A stretch of 35,995 bases of DNA from positions 1 to 35,995 of the forward strand of contig JAKAFB010000031.1 of the NCBI GenBank assembly GCA_021818105.1. The letters are read 5' to 3'. Positions 1 through 7,698 of this stretch are shown here, one piece after another (positions within the stretch are counted from its first letter, which is position 1; every line of letters begins with the position of its first letter). A program made the translations under genes and the position numbers. A model generated the notes under the pieces. It was not told the origin of the DNA and did not search any database. It worked only from the letters and a program-made list of their open reading frames with translations. Source of the DNA: Acidobacteriota bacterium. Its GTDB lineage: Bacteria; Acidobacteriota; Terriglobia; Terriglobales; Acidobacteriaceae.

Positions 1-2
1 GA

Positions 3-79
3 TGGTCGGGGCGGAGGGATTCGAACCCCCGACCCTCTGCTCCCAAAGCAGATGCGCTACCAGACTGCGCTACGCCCCG
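3..79 (-). tRNA. tRNA-Pro (anticodon TGG), CCA encoded
   Basis: The minus strand folds as a full cloverleaf. The acceptor stem CGGGGCG (79-73) pairs with CGCCCCG (13-7), followed by discriminator A and an encoded CCA (complement of 3-5). The anticodon loop TTTGGGA gives TGG, which reads proline codons, and the T-loop carries the usual TTCGAAT. A TACAAT hexamer on the same strand at 98-93 lies 13 nt upstream of the first base and is the likely -10 element. Confidence 0.97.
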
Positions 80-92
80 ATGACCTGTCTTG

Positions 93-98
93 ATTGTA
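93..98 (-). promoter_or_regulatory. -10 element of tRNA-Pro
   Basis: TACAAT on the minus strand, 13 nt before the mature tRNA 5' end. The same hexamer sits 13 nt before tRNA-His and 10 nt before tRNA-Arg in this window, which supports it as the housekeeping -10. No convincing -35 is visible. Confidence 0.6.
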
Positions 99-130
99 GC
101 GCGGATTGGCCTTCCGGCAACCGCGGCGTC

Positions 131-664
131 CTACACATGCGCGTTCAGCCACACCAGCAGCCACACCACCAGCGCCAGCGGAATGGCAAAGACCATTGCC
201 ACTGCTGCGGCCAGCGCGCACAGGAAGAGCCAGTCGCGCCACGTGTGCCGTCGCGGCTCGGCCAGGTGCCGCTGCAGCAGCGCATAGTTGCGCCGGTTGG
301 GCTTCCATGCAATGTCGAACGCGTCGCCGAAGACCGGTACCGTGCCGATGAGTACATCGATGCCCAGATTCACCAACATGCGCACCAGCGTGATGTAGGG
401 AACTCCGCGCACCCATGCGGCCAGCGGGATGACCAGCGACAGCAGACCTCCGATCACATCTCCAAGGCCGGGGACGAGCCCGATGATGCCGTCAATGCCG
501 AAGCGAATCCGCGTGCCCGGTATGCGAAAGGCCTCGTCGAGCAGGATTTCGAGCTTGCGCAAAGTCTCGTCGCGAAAGAGCCATGCGATGCGACGCGAGC
601 GCTCGAACGGCAGTCTGTTCAACTGCGGTCTGTCGGGCTGCGGATTGATGGATGCCTGGGTCAT
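131..664 (-). CDS. DUF4112 family membrane protein
   Basis: The 177-residue product has the typical DUF4112 core: a soluble stretch of about 50 residues, then IDGIIGLVPGLGDVIGG, a hydrophobic segment, VNLGIDVLIGTVPVFGDAFD, and a C-terminal transmembrane helix (roughly residues 151-173). The paired 'P-G-L-G-D / P-V-F-G-D' repeats are the family hallmark; the function is unknown. I chose ATG 664 (MTQASINP) because the longer reading frame would start at 736, at the edge of tRNA-His. No strong ribosome binding site precedes it. It is divergent from tRNA-His, so the two share the short region 665-736. The call as DUF4112 is fairly sure; any role is not. Confidence 0.85.
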   Translation of the reverse strand: MTQASINPQPDRPQLNRLPFERSRRIAWLFRDETLRKLEILLDEAFRIPGTRIRFGIDGIIGLVPGLGDVIGGLLSLVIPLAAWVRGVPYITLVRMLVNLGIDVLIGTVPVFGDAFDIAWKPNRRNYALLQRHLAEPRRHTWRDWLFLCALAAAVAMVFAIPLALVVWLLVWLNAHV

Positions 665-717
665 GGTCGAGCCTGCGCCGGTCTCACGGGCCGGTCCCGG
701 AGCGCTGCCTTCGATGC

Positions 718-723
718 TACAAT
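718..723 (+). promoter_or_regulatory. -10 element of tRNA-His
   Basis: TACAAT 13 nt upstream of the tRNA-His G-1 position. The spacing matches that of tRNA-Pro. No clear -35 box is visible. Confidence 0.6.
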
Positions 724-736
724 CAAGGGGATACAT

Positions 737-812
737 GGCGGCTATAGTTCAGCGGCAGAACGCCTGACTGTGGCTCAGGATGTCGTGGGTTCGATCCCCA
801 CTAGCCGCCCCA
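737..812 (+). tRNA. tRNA-His (anticodon GTG), CCA encoded
   Basis: Acceptor GCGGCTA (738-744) pairs with TAGCCGC (802-808). The extra G at 737 opposite discriminator C809 is the G-1:C73 identity pair specific to histidine tRNA. CCA is encoded at 810-812. The anticodon loop CTGTGGC reads GTG. Confidence 0.97.
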
Positions 813-857
813 GTTTCCACGGACCGCAAATCCCAGTCCCCACATTGCAGGGCTTCC

Positions 858-1910
858 GTGATTACAGAACCCCAAGAAAACACAACGATTGAGAACCCCG
901 TGGCGCCTGCGCCCTCGTGGATGAGCACATTTGTGCCGAGGCGCGGGCTGGGCAATGGCCACGTGCAGACGATTGTGGGCAACTTTCTGCCGCGGCCGCC
1001 GTTCCTGGTTCCCTCCGCAGCCGAAATGGTGGTGGTGGACCCGGCGGACAACAGCCGCGTGCTATGCCACTGCAGTTGGCAGCCACAGCCTGTGCGTGCC
1101 AGCCGCCTGACGGTGGTGCTGGTGCATGGGCTGGAGGGCTCGTCCGACTCGCGCTACATTCGTGGCATCGCGGCGCGCGCCTGGGCCGCGGGCTGCAACG
1201 TGGTCCGCATGAACATGCGCAACTGCGGCGGCACGGATCACCTTACGCCAACGCTCTACAACTCCTCGCTTTCCGGCGATGTGCATGCAGTGGTTACCCA
1301 CTTTGCGGCGCAGCATGGGCTGGAACGCGTAGCGCTCGTGGGCTACTCCATGGGCGGCAATCTGGTGATCAAGCTGGCAGGCGAGTGGGGAAGCGATGCG
1401 CCGCTGGCCGCGGTGGCGGCGGTATGCCCGGCCATCGACCTGGCCGCCGGTTCTGATGCCTTGCACCTGCCGGCGAATCGCGTCTATGAATGGCACTTTC
1501 TGCGTGGCCTCATGCGCCGCTTCCGTCGCAAGGCACAACTGTTCCCGCACATCTATGACGCGCGTGTGGGCCCGGTGCGCTCTTTGCGCGAGTTTGACGA
1601 CAAGATTGTTGCGCCGTACTGCGGCTTTCGTGATTCCGACGATTATTACTTCCGCGCCGCGGGCGCCCGTGTGGTGCACCGCATCGCCGTGCCCACGTTC
1701 ATCCTGCGCGCGTTGGACGACCCCTTCGTTCGCCTCGTGCCGGAGACGCGGGATGCGCTCATCGCCAACCCGCATATCGCGCTGCTTGAGACGGATCACG
1801 GCGGCCATTGCGCGTATCTCGCAAATGATCCGGGAGACGACATCCATTGGGCCGAGGCGACGGTGATGCGTTATCTGTTGCACACGGCGGGACCAAACCA
1901 TGGAAGCTGA
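858..1910 (+). CDS. YheT-type alpha/beta-fold hydrolase
   Basis: The 350-residue protein has the layout of the YheT/ABHD1-3 family of alpha/beta hydrolases. Near its N-terminus is the family opening GLGNGHVQTI. A 'HGLEGSSDSRYI' oxyanion loop follows, then the nucleophile elbow GYSMGGN (Ser164), an acid in RALDDPF (Asp287 or Asp288) and the catalytic His in ETDHGGH (His314). The substrate is unknown; relatives act as esterases on lipid or acyl substrates. GTG 858 is preferred: an AGGG lies 7 nt upstream, whereas the upstream ATG at 780 lies inside tRNA-His. ATG 920 (MSTFVPRRG) is a possible alternative. Its last 11 bases overlap the next gene, implying co-translation. Confidence 0.87.
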   Translation: MITEPQENTTIENPVAPAPSWMSTFVPRRGLGNGHVQTIVGNFLPRPPFLVPSAAEMVVVDPADNSRVLCHCSWQPQPVRASRLTVVLVHGLEGSSDSRYIRGIAARAWAAGCNVVRMNMRNCGGTDHLTPTLYNSSLSGDVHAVVTHFAAQHGLERVALVGYSMGGNLVIKLAGEWGSDAPLAAVAAVCPAIDLAAGSDALHLPANRVYEWHFLRGLMRRFRRKAQLFPHIYDARVGPVRSLREFDDKIVAPYCGFRDSDDYYFRAAGARVVHRIAVPTFILRALDDPFVRLVPETRDALIANPHIALLETDHGGHCAYLANDPGDDIHWAEATVMRYLLHTAGPNHGS

Positions 1911-2472
1911 CTGGGAGGTTGAGCTCGGCGGCGGGGCGCTGGTGATCGACCCACACTGGCCGGGCTTCGTGGACCTGCGCATGCAGCCGGAGCGCGCGCG
2001 CGAACTGTCCGAGGCGGCAGACATGCCCGCGCTGAGCGACGCGCTGATCTCGCTCAATGCCGCCGCATCGCCTGTGTGGACATCCAAGTGTGATGTTTGG
2101 CCCGTGGCCGAGCTTGACGCCGACGAACTGGACGCACCGCGCGACCAGGGCCATGAGGCCGTCGGTTGTTATATTGACCTGTTGCCTCGGCACGGCGGGC
2201 AATGGGCCAACCCGCCTGAACTCACGGACTGGTGCAAGCGCGTGTGTGAGCGCCTGCGTGTGGTGCCGCTGTATAGCTGCCGTATAGACCTCGTCGTGCG
2301 CCACGCCAACCTTGCTGAGGAAGGGCTGGACCTGGGCGTGACCGCCTATCTGACCGCTGCGGGTGCTGACCGCCCCGCTGCTGTAAGAACGATGGCATCG
2401 GTGCTTGCTGCGTTGACAAATGCCGTGTGCTTTGTCGGTGACTCCGCAAGAGCCGATTCAAAGTTACAATGA
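1900..2472 (+). CDS. conserved hypothetical protein
   Basis: A 190-residue soluble protein that I do not recognise. It has no signal peptide and no membrane segment. It is acidic at the start (MEADWEVELGGGALVIDP), has four scattered Cys residues and an ordinary mixed alpha/beta composition. ATG 1900 sits inside the end of the upstream hydrolase gene (11-base overlap), so the two are probably one transcript and may act together. The stop at 2470-2472 overlaps the probable -10 element of tRNA-Arg. Codon use looks like that of its neighbours, which argues for a real gene. Confidence 0.75.
   Translation: MEADWEVELGGGALVIDPHWPGFVDLRMQPERARELSEAADMPALSDALISLNAAASPVWTSKCDVWPVAELDADELDAPRDQGHEAVGCYIDLLPRHGGQWANPPELTDWCKRVCERLRVVPLYSCRIDLVVRHANLAEEGLDLGVTAYLTAAGADRPAAVRTMASVLAALTNAVCFVGDSARADSKLQ
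2465..2470 (+). promoter_or_regulatory. -10 element of tRNA-Arg
   Basis: TACAAT 10 nt upstream of tRNA-Arg, inside the last codons of the preceding hypothetical gene. It matches the hexamers in front of tRNA-Pro and tRNA-His. Confidence 0.55.
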
Positions 2473-2480
2473 AAATGCGC

Positions 2481-2557
2481 GGGCGAGTAGCTCAACTGGA
2501 CAGAGCACCGGCCTTCTAAGCCGGGGGTTGCAGGTTCAAGCCCTGCCTCGCCTACCA
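2481..2557 (+). tRNA. tRNA-Arg (anticodon TCT), CCA encoded
   Basis: Acceptor GGGCGAG (2481-2487) pairs with CTCGCCT (2547-2553), with a G-U first pair. Discriminator A and CCA (2555-2557) follow. The anticodon stem CCGGC/GCCGG encloses loop CTTCTAA, giving TCT (arginine AGA/AGG). The T-arm GCAGG/CCTGC encloses TTCAAGC. Confidence 0.96.
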
Positions 2558-2658
2558 CCTTACAATCCATGGGCTTATCGGCCGACACGACCTCCGAACC
2601 ACACCAGCGTAGTCGGCAGCATGGATCCTATGCGGATGGTTTCATTCTTCTCTGTGGA

Positions 2659-4449
2659 TCATAGCTTGCAGGCTCCGGGGTCGCAGCGCGTGAAGTATTC
2701 GTGCTCATACGGCTCTTCTGCAACTCCCAGCCTCATCACCTGCTCATCCCTCGATCCATGCCGGAAGACCGTGATTCCCTTGCATCCCAGCTGATGCGCC
2801 AGCTGGTACACGCGCGAGACAACCTCCACCGAAGCATCCGACGGCAAATTCACCGTCTTCGAAACGGCGTTGTCCACATGCTTTTGAAAGGCTGCCTGGA
2901 TGCGGACATGCTGTTCAGGCATCACCTGCAGTGCGGTCACGAACAGCCGCTTCACCTGCGGTGAGCAGCCTGGAGCATCGGCCACCGATCCGGTTCGCAT
3001 CACATGCTCCATCACCTTTCGCGCAGCCGCGCTCGGTCCAAGACTGTGCGCAAAGATAGGATTCAACTCCACCAGACTTTGTCCCTCCAGCACTCCCACC
3101 CGCCGGTATGCAAGCCCGAACAGCGGTTCAATGCCGGGGCTGGTCCCCGCAATCAGACTAATGGTTCCTGTGGGCGCGATGGACGTCATCGTGGCATTGC
3201 GGAGCTTCACGCCCGACGAGGCATATTTGCTCCTCTCCCATGCCGGAAATGCTCCGCGCTCTGCTGCGAGCGCAGCCGAGGCGCGCCGTGCCTCGCCGGA
3301 GATAAACCTCATCAGCTTGTCTGCAAAGCGCAGGGCTGCCTTGCTGTCATACGGAATGCCGCTCAGAATACAGGCCTCTGCAAAGCCCATCACGCCCAGC
3401 CCGATCTTGCGGCGTTGCTCGGTGGCGTGCTGCACCTCCGGCAGCGGATAGCGGTTGACGCTGATTACGTCATCCAGGAAGCGCACTGCATCGTGAACAG
3501 TCTGGCGCAAGCGATCCCAATCCAACTCCTTCTGCGTCGCGCGGGTCTTTATAAACCTGGTCAGATTGACGGACCCGAGATTACAGGATTCCCATGGCAG
3601 CAGTGGAACTTCTCCGCACGGATTCGTGCTTTCTATCACGCCGTCTCCCGGCGTCGGATTGCCACGATGGATCGTATCGGCAAAAACCAGTCCCGGATCG
3701 CCGCTTTCCCATGCTGCTTCGCAGATGCGTTCGAAGATTCTGCGTGCAGGAAGCCGGCCCACGACGCCTCCCACCGGATCGCACAACTGCGTGCTGCCTC
3801 CCGAAGCTACCGCAGACATGAAAGCGTCCGTCACGGCCACAGAAAGATTGAAGTTCGACAGCACATTTTTGGAGCGCTTGCAGTCAATGAACTCCAAAAT
3901 GTCTGGGTGATCGACGCGCAGCACCGCCATGTTTGCGCCACGCCTTCTTCCGCCAAGCCGGATATGCTCCGTCGCGGAGTCGAAGATCTTCATAAAGGAA
4001 ACAGGACCGGACGAGACACCGCCCGTGGACCGCAACACTTGTCCCCGGGAGCGAAGACGGGAAAATGAGAAGCCCGTTCCTCCTCCCGAGCTCTGCACGG
4101 TGGCCATGTGGCTCAGTGCCGCAAAGATAGACTCCAGCGTATCCTCGATCGGCAGCACGAAGCAGGCTGAGAGCTGTCCAGGGTGCATGCCTGCGTTCAT
4201 CAGGGTTGGCGAATTGGGAAGAAAGTCCAGCGACTGCAACATCGCATGAAAACGCCGTTCCCAGAACTGGGCGCTGCTGGCCGGGCCATACAGAAGTTCC
4301 GCGGCAGAGACCGCCCGTGCCACGCGCTCAAACATCTGCTTGGGAGTCTCCGTGACCATACCCCTGGCATCGCGTCGCAGGTAGCGGGCGCGCAGCACCT
4401 GTATCGCGTTGCTGCTCCACTCTCTTGTCGCCTTGGATTGCTGGGCCAT
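2659..4449 (-). CDS. nrdJ: Class II (adenosylcobalamin-dependent) ribonucleotide reductase
   Basis: This cytoplasmic enzyme reduces ribonucleotides to deoxyribonucleotides using a B12-derived radical. The 596-residue chain carries the RNR large-chain core: LPNSPTLMNAG, then SACFVLPIEDTL (first redox Cys), SSGGGTGFSFSRLR, ESTNPCGEVPLL with the Asn-Cys-Glu active site, ESCNLGSVNL, and the late SIAPTGTISLIAGTSPGIEP motif. The C-terminus ends in C-D-P-G-A-C-K-L, a CX4C pair suitable for re-reducing the active site. No R2/NrdB partner is next to it, which fits class II. ATG 4449 is preferred to the GTG directly before it: GGAG lies 7 nt upstream of the ATG. The length is at the short end for the class. 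Confidence 0.94.
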   Translation of the reverse strand: MAQQSKATREWSSNAIQVLRARYLRRDARGMVTETPKQMFERVARAVSAAELLYGPASSAQFWERRFHAMLQSLDFLPNSPTLMNAGMHPGQLSACFVLPIEDTLESIFAALSHMATVQSSGGGTGFSFSRLRSRGQVLRSTGGVSSGPVSFMKIFDSATEHIRLGGRRRGANMAVLRVDHPDILEFIDCKRSKNVLSNFNLSVAVTDAFMSAVASGGSTQLCDPVGGVVGRLPARRIFERICEAAWESGDPGLVFADTIHRGNPTPGDGVIESTNPCGEVPLLPWESCNLGSVNLTRFIKTRATQKELDWDRLRQTVHDAVRFLDDVISVNRYPLPEVQHATEQRRKIGLGVMGFAEACILSGIPYDSKAALRFADKLMRFISGEARRASAALAAERGAFPAWERSKYASSGVKLRNATMTSIAPTGTISLIAGTSPGIEPLFGLAYRRVGVLEGQSLVELNPIFAHSLGPSAAARKVMEHVMRTGSVADAPGCSPQVKRLFVTALQVMPEQHVRIQAAFQKHVDNAVSKTVNLPSDASVEVVSRVYQLAHQLGCKGITVFRHGSRDEQVMRLGVAEEPYEHEYFTRCDPGACKL

Positions 4450-4539
4450 CACTTTGCTCCAGGCAGCCTTCTGCCAGGCCGGCCAGGGAGCACGGCCTTT
4501 GCAGACATCTCGCTCCAGCCGCGTCCCTTATGGTTGTGC

Positions 4540-4545
4540 ATTATG
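4540..4545 (-). promoter_or_regulatory. possible -10 element of nrdJ
   Basis: CATAAT on the minus strand about 90 nt upstream of the nrdJ start. The hexamer 17 nt further up is T-rich but not close to TTGACA. Weak call. Confidence 0.3.
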
Positions 4546-4614
4546 ACACTGAAAGAGTTGAAAAGCTTGGCGCGAGTGGGAAGAATCTCCGTGAAGCAGC
4601 GGTCGGTCGACGCC

Positions 4615-4627
4615 TTGCATCATGCAA
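4615..4627. repeat. perfect 13-bp palindrome between the bd-like operon and nrdJ
   Basis: TTGCAT-C-ATGCAA is a perfect inverted repeat with a one-base centre. It lies about 70 bp upstream of the possible nrdJ -10 and 34 bp beyond the end of the bd-like operon. The size and symmetry fit a dimeric repressor or activator site; it is too short to be a terminator. Confidence 0.4.
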
Positions 4628-4660
4628 CTCTTCTGAGCGCGCGTTGCAAGTCCTCTCAGC

Positions 4661-5815
4661 TTAGGACTGCTTTGCTCCGGTTGAATCTGGAGACGTTGCC
4701 CGGGCACCTGCTCTTTTGCCGCCCAGCAGGCCAAAGCGCGCCAGCATCACAAACCACAGAATCACGCCTGCCACAAAGACGACAAGGAAGAGCGGAAATA
4801 CCGACCATTGCGTCTGCACGGTGAATTGCTCCGGGCGGAACCAAGGCTTGAGATAGGCGTCCCTTAGAATGTCGCGCATGATGGACATGCTCAGGATGAC
4901 CACGCCCAAAATGCCCGGAACCAGATAGCCGGCGACGCGCAGGTTCTCTTTGCGCAAGGCATCGGCCATCAGGAAAATCGCCGCTATACCACCGACAACG
5001 CCTACAAGCAGCAGCGCAGTCGCAAGAGCATTGTCGCCCATGAAGAGCATCCGCATGTCGCGGGGAAGAGTCACGAGGAAGATGAGTCCAACTACCATCT
5101 GCGCCATCGTCGCGTACATGAAGGTCTTGCCGCCGAGATTCAAGAGCAGGCGTGCATAAGCGCGATCACGCTTCCAGTTCGCCATCGCCATGAAGACCAA
5201 GAGGATGCCGCCCACAGCCACCGCAGCCACAAAAAAGTGGAGGTAGCGCGGAATTAATGTTGGCTCAGCGAGGTTGAGGTTCCACCCGGAAGGGTCAGAG
5301 AAATATTTGTCACTCCAGCGCGAAGGTGTCTGGCTGAGCGTGAAGTTATTGCTGAACATGAATCCAACAATGAAAAGGAGAATGGCGCTGAACCACATGA
5401 CACGGCCGGACTTGCCCGGCTGTTGTCCGCTGCGAAACGACACATAGTAGAAGCCGTAATAGGCAAGCGTGATGAGCACCAGAATCAGAAACCACGGCCA
5501 GGCCATGATGATGGATGACGTGTAGAAATACTGCCCGTAGAGCACCTGAACAAAGAGCAGGGGGGCAACGCCCAGCGTAATGGTTGCGGGGAGAAGAGAT
5601 GGAAGCTTTCTGGCAATATCAAAAAACGCCTGCGTGCCGTAGGATGTATCCTTTGCTCGCCATTTCGCCGCGATAGCCATCACGGCCCCGCCCAGCATTA
5701 AATTCATGGCCACAATGTGCAGGAAGAAAGTCACCACCAGCAATACCTTGAAGACCCAGAAAGGCGCAGGCAAAGGATTGGGGTCCAGGTTCGGAATCAT
5801 GTTGGGTTCTATCAT
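4661..5815 (-). CDS. CydA-like membrane protein without heme c (second subunit of bd-superfamily complex)
   Basis: A 384-residue integral membrane protein with about nine hydrophobic helices. Its start resembles cytochrome bd subunit I: FFLHIVAMNLMLGG places His33 where CydA has the heme b595 ligand. RYLHFFVAAVAVGG (His193) resembles the helix that carries the low-spin heme ligand His186 of E. coli CydA. The segment MRDILRDAYLKP echoes the REAIRKPYVI motif of its partner. The acidic pair found in CydA helix 3 is absent. Its ATG overlaps the partner's stop (ATGA, 4 bp), so the two are translationally coupled and probably form one complex. Membership of the superfamily is inferred from these short matches; the reaction is not established. 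Confidence 0.7.
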   Translation of the reverse strand: MIEPNMIPNLDPNPLPAPFWVFKVLLVVTFFLHIVAMNLMLGGAVMAIAAKWRAKDTSYGTQAFFDIARKLPSLLPATITLGVAPLLFVQVLYGQYFYTSSIIMAWPWFLILVLITLAYYGFYYVSFRSGQQPGKSGRVMWFSAILLFIVGFMFSNNFTLSQTPSRWSDKYFSDPSGWNLNLAEPTLIPRYLHFFVAAVAVGGILLVFMAMANWKRDRAYARLLLNLGGKTFMYATMAQMVVGLIFLVTLPRDMRMLFMGDNALATALLLVGVVGGIAAIFLMADALRKENLRVAGYLVPGILGVVILSMSIMRDILRDAYLKPWFRPEQFTVQTQWSVFPLFLVVFVAGVILWFVMLARFGLLGGKRAGARATSPDSTGAKQS

Positions 5816-7392
5816 GGTTCATTTCCTCCGGGCTCTGCGACGGCAATGCCCTTCGCAGTGCGCTGTGCGTTCACCCACTGCGCCAAAGCCATGCGCTGCT
5901 GGTCAGTAAGTTGCAGATGAGGCATCAGCGGGAACAGGCTCGTCAGGTCCTTCATGGCATCGCTGGCAGTGCCTGGGTCCTTGGGAAGGTTCCGGAACAG
6001 TTTGTCCTTGGCGTTGATCTGGTGACACATGGAGCAGTTCTGTGCGAACACTGTAGCGCCATCCGTGACAACCGGAGCCGAGGCAGGGATGGGATGCAGC
6101 GAACTCAGGTAAGCCGCAAGCGCGGCGCGCTCCGCATCCGTTCCCGCAAAGGGCGGCATCACATTGTTGTGCATGAATTCAAGGCCGGTCAGCATGGCAT
6201 CAATTTCGTTTCGGTCCCATGCGCGCAGCGTAATGTAGTGCTTCAGGCCACGATACGCATTCGGCGTGTGGCAGCTTGCGCACTCCACGCGAAAAATCTC
6301 TCGTCCGGCGGCAATTTCATTCGCCGGGGTCAGTTCGCGCGTCTTTATCCACTTTGCGGTTGGCAGAATCCCTGCGCTGCTTACCGCATCCGCGTTGAAG
6401 CCTCCATCGCCCGGAGTCTCTGCGGCATACAGCGAGTTGGCATAGAGATAGTTCGCAATCACATACGGCTTGCGAATGGCCTCGCGCACAAACTCAAACG
6501 ATCCCATGGTGCCAAGAGCAACCAGTGCTACCAGCAGGCTGAATGCAAGATGTATCCGCCGTGGGCGCGCGAGCGCAAGCAGCGCCAGCACAAAGGTCAC
6601 ACTCAACAGAATGACCGCAAGCATGGCGTAGTGTGTGCCCGTCGGCATCGGCCCGCGCGCGCTTGCCCACACCTCCGCAGGAATGCGGTGGATGTACCAC
6701 CATCCCAGGAATGGCAACACCGCGAGGCAGGGAACAATCCATCGTGAGCTCCACCGCACAATGCGCGCTTTCAGCTCCGGATCCTTCTGCACGCTGGCAG
6801 TAATGAGCGCATAAATGCCCGCTAGTGCCAGTGCAATGGCAAAGCGGAACGCCAGTGAAGGAAAATACGTCGGATTAAAGAAGCCCTTCCAGAACTCATG
6901 ATTTTTGACCCAGCTTCCTGAGGTCAGCATGAATGTGATGATCCCATTGATGATTACCAGGCTCATGAATGCGGCAAAGAAATAGATCCACCCATACCAC
7001 TCATGCAGCCGCGGTTCGAGACGATTCCATCCATACAGATAAAGCAACGCAGCGGTGATCTCCACAAAGAAGAACACCCACTCTATCGCCCATCCCCACA
7101 CATACGCATGAATCAGGTTGCTGGTCGCCGTTGGACTGATGAGCGCAATTGTGAACCAGATGCCCACCCCGCTCACGGCTCCAAACACCACCGTGACCAG
7201 CACGAAGAACTTCGTATGCGCTTTCAGCCAGTCCAGCAGCGCCTCATCGTTGTTGCGTCGGGCTCTGCGCTCCGTCAGCACCAGAAAGAGCCCGCCACCT
7301 ACAGCAAAGTGCGAGACAAAGACGTGCAGTATGGCCACCACTGCCATCAACAGACCGGCGCCGAACGCCACATCCCATACTGGATAGTTCAT
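5812..7392 (-). CDS. CydA-like membrane protein fused to a diheme cytochrome c domain
   Basis: A 526-residue protein. Residues 1-320 form an eight- to nine-helix membrane part resembling cytochrome bd subunit I: LHVFVSHFAVGGG (His23 at the b595 ligand position), AIEWVFFFVEITAAL (Glu104 and Glu111, as in the CydA acidic pair), YGWNRL, and FVREAIRKPYVIANYLYANS. There is no long loop where CydA binds quinol. The His186-like ligand is missing: the helix reads LAFRFAIALALAG. Residues 360-510 hold two c-type heme sites, CASCH (371-375) and CSMCH (453-457), with NNVMPPF as likely axial Met for the first. This domain should face the periplasm. ATG 7392 is chosen because GAGGAGG lies 5 nt upstream. 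It is likely a terminal oxidase or related electron-transfer subunit. Confidence 0.75.
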   Translation of the reverse strand: MNYPVWDVAFGAGLLMAVVAILHVFVSHFAVGGGLFLVLTERRARRNNDEALLDWLKAHTKFFVLVTVVFGAVSGVGIWFTIALISPTATSNLIHAYVWGWAIEWVFFFVEITAALLYLYGWNRLEPRLHEWYGWIYFFAAFMSLVIINGIITFMLTSGSWVKNHEFWKGFFNPTYFPSLAFRFAIALALAGIYALITASVQKDPELKARIVRWSSRWIVPCLAVLPFLGWWYIHRIPAEVWASARGPMPTGTHYAMLAVILLSVTFVLALLALARPRRIHLAFSLLVALVALGTMGSFEFVREAIRKPYVIANYLYANSLYAAETPGDGGFNADAVSSAGILPTAKWIKTRELTPANEIAAGREIFRVECASCHTPNAYRGLKHYITLRAWDRNEIDAMLTGLEFMHNNVMPPFAGTDAERAALAAYLSSLHPIPASAPVVTDGATVFAQNCSMCHQINAKDKLFRNLPKDPGTASDAMKDLTSLFPLMPHLQLTDQQRMALAQWVNAQRTAKGIAVAEPGGNEP

Positions 7393-7504
7393 CGGGTCCT
7401 CCTCGGCGGGCACCCTTCACGGCAGCGGCTGGGCCGTTGCTCGCATCGCCTGGCTCCGAGTAATGCCATACACTCCATTGCTCACCTGTTTCCATGCGCC
7501 ATGC

Positions 7505-7520
7505 TGTGATTCCAATCACA
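7505..7520. promoter_or_regulatory. CRP/FNR-family operator upstream of the bd-like operon
   Basis: TGTGATTCCAATCACA matches the CRP half-sites TGTGA and TCACA exactly, with the standard N6 spacer. It is centred about 120 bp upstream of the start of the CydA-like/cytochrome c gene. Any control of that operon is inferred from position. Confidence 0.65.
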
Positions 7521-7663
7521 TCCGAGAGTGAAGCGAGCCGGCGATTTCACCCCTTAGCGTGAGCCGCGTCCATTATCACCGGCACTGCGCGCCATCAGCC
7601 ACTGCAATACTACAATGAGTCCTTGATTTCGCAAGATGGATGGGCCAGATGAAGGGGGATGCA

Positions 7664-7698
7664 AGAGATGGCCGCAGGCGTGCGCAGCGGCCATCTCT
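7664..7698 (-). terminator. hairpin downstream of gltA
   Basis: AGAGATGGCCGC (7664-7675) and GCGGCCATCTCT (7687-7698) form a perfect 12-bp stem with an 11-nt loop, beginning 10 nt after the gltA stop. On the minus strand it is followed by TGCATC, so there is no U-tract. Confidence 0.6.

Noticed and set aside
1062-2087. Long minus-strand open frame opposite the hydrolase and hypothetical genes
   Set aside because: It is a GC-driven shadow: His/Arg/Ala-rich without motifs, while the plus strand has clear catalytic motifs.
4453-4660. Cobalamin riboswitch upstream of the B12-dependent nrdJ
   Set aside because: No B12-box-like sequence and no matching multi-stem architecture could be found by eye in the 200 bp.
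4543-4824. Plus-strand frame starting MTLKELKSLARVG
   Set aside because: No ribosome site; the second half is antisense to the CydA-like subunit, and the protein-like start is too short to rely on.
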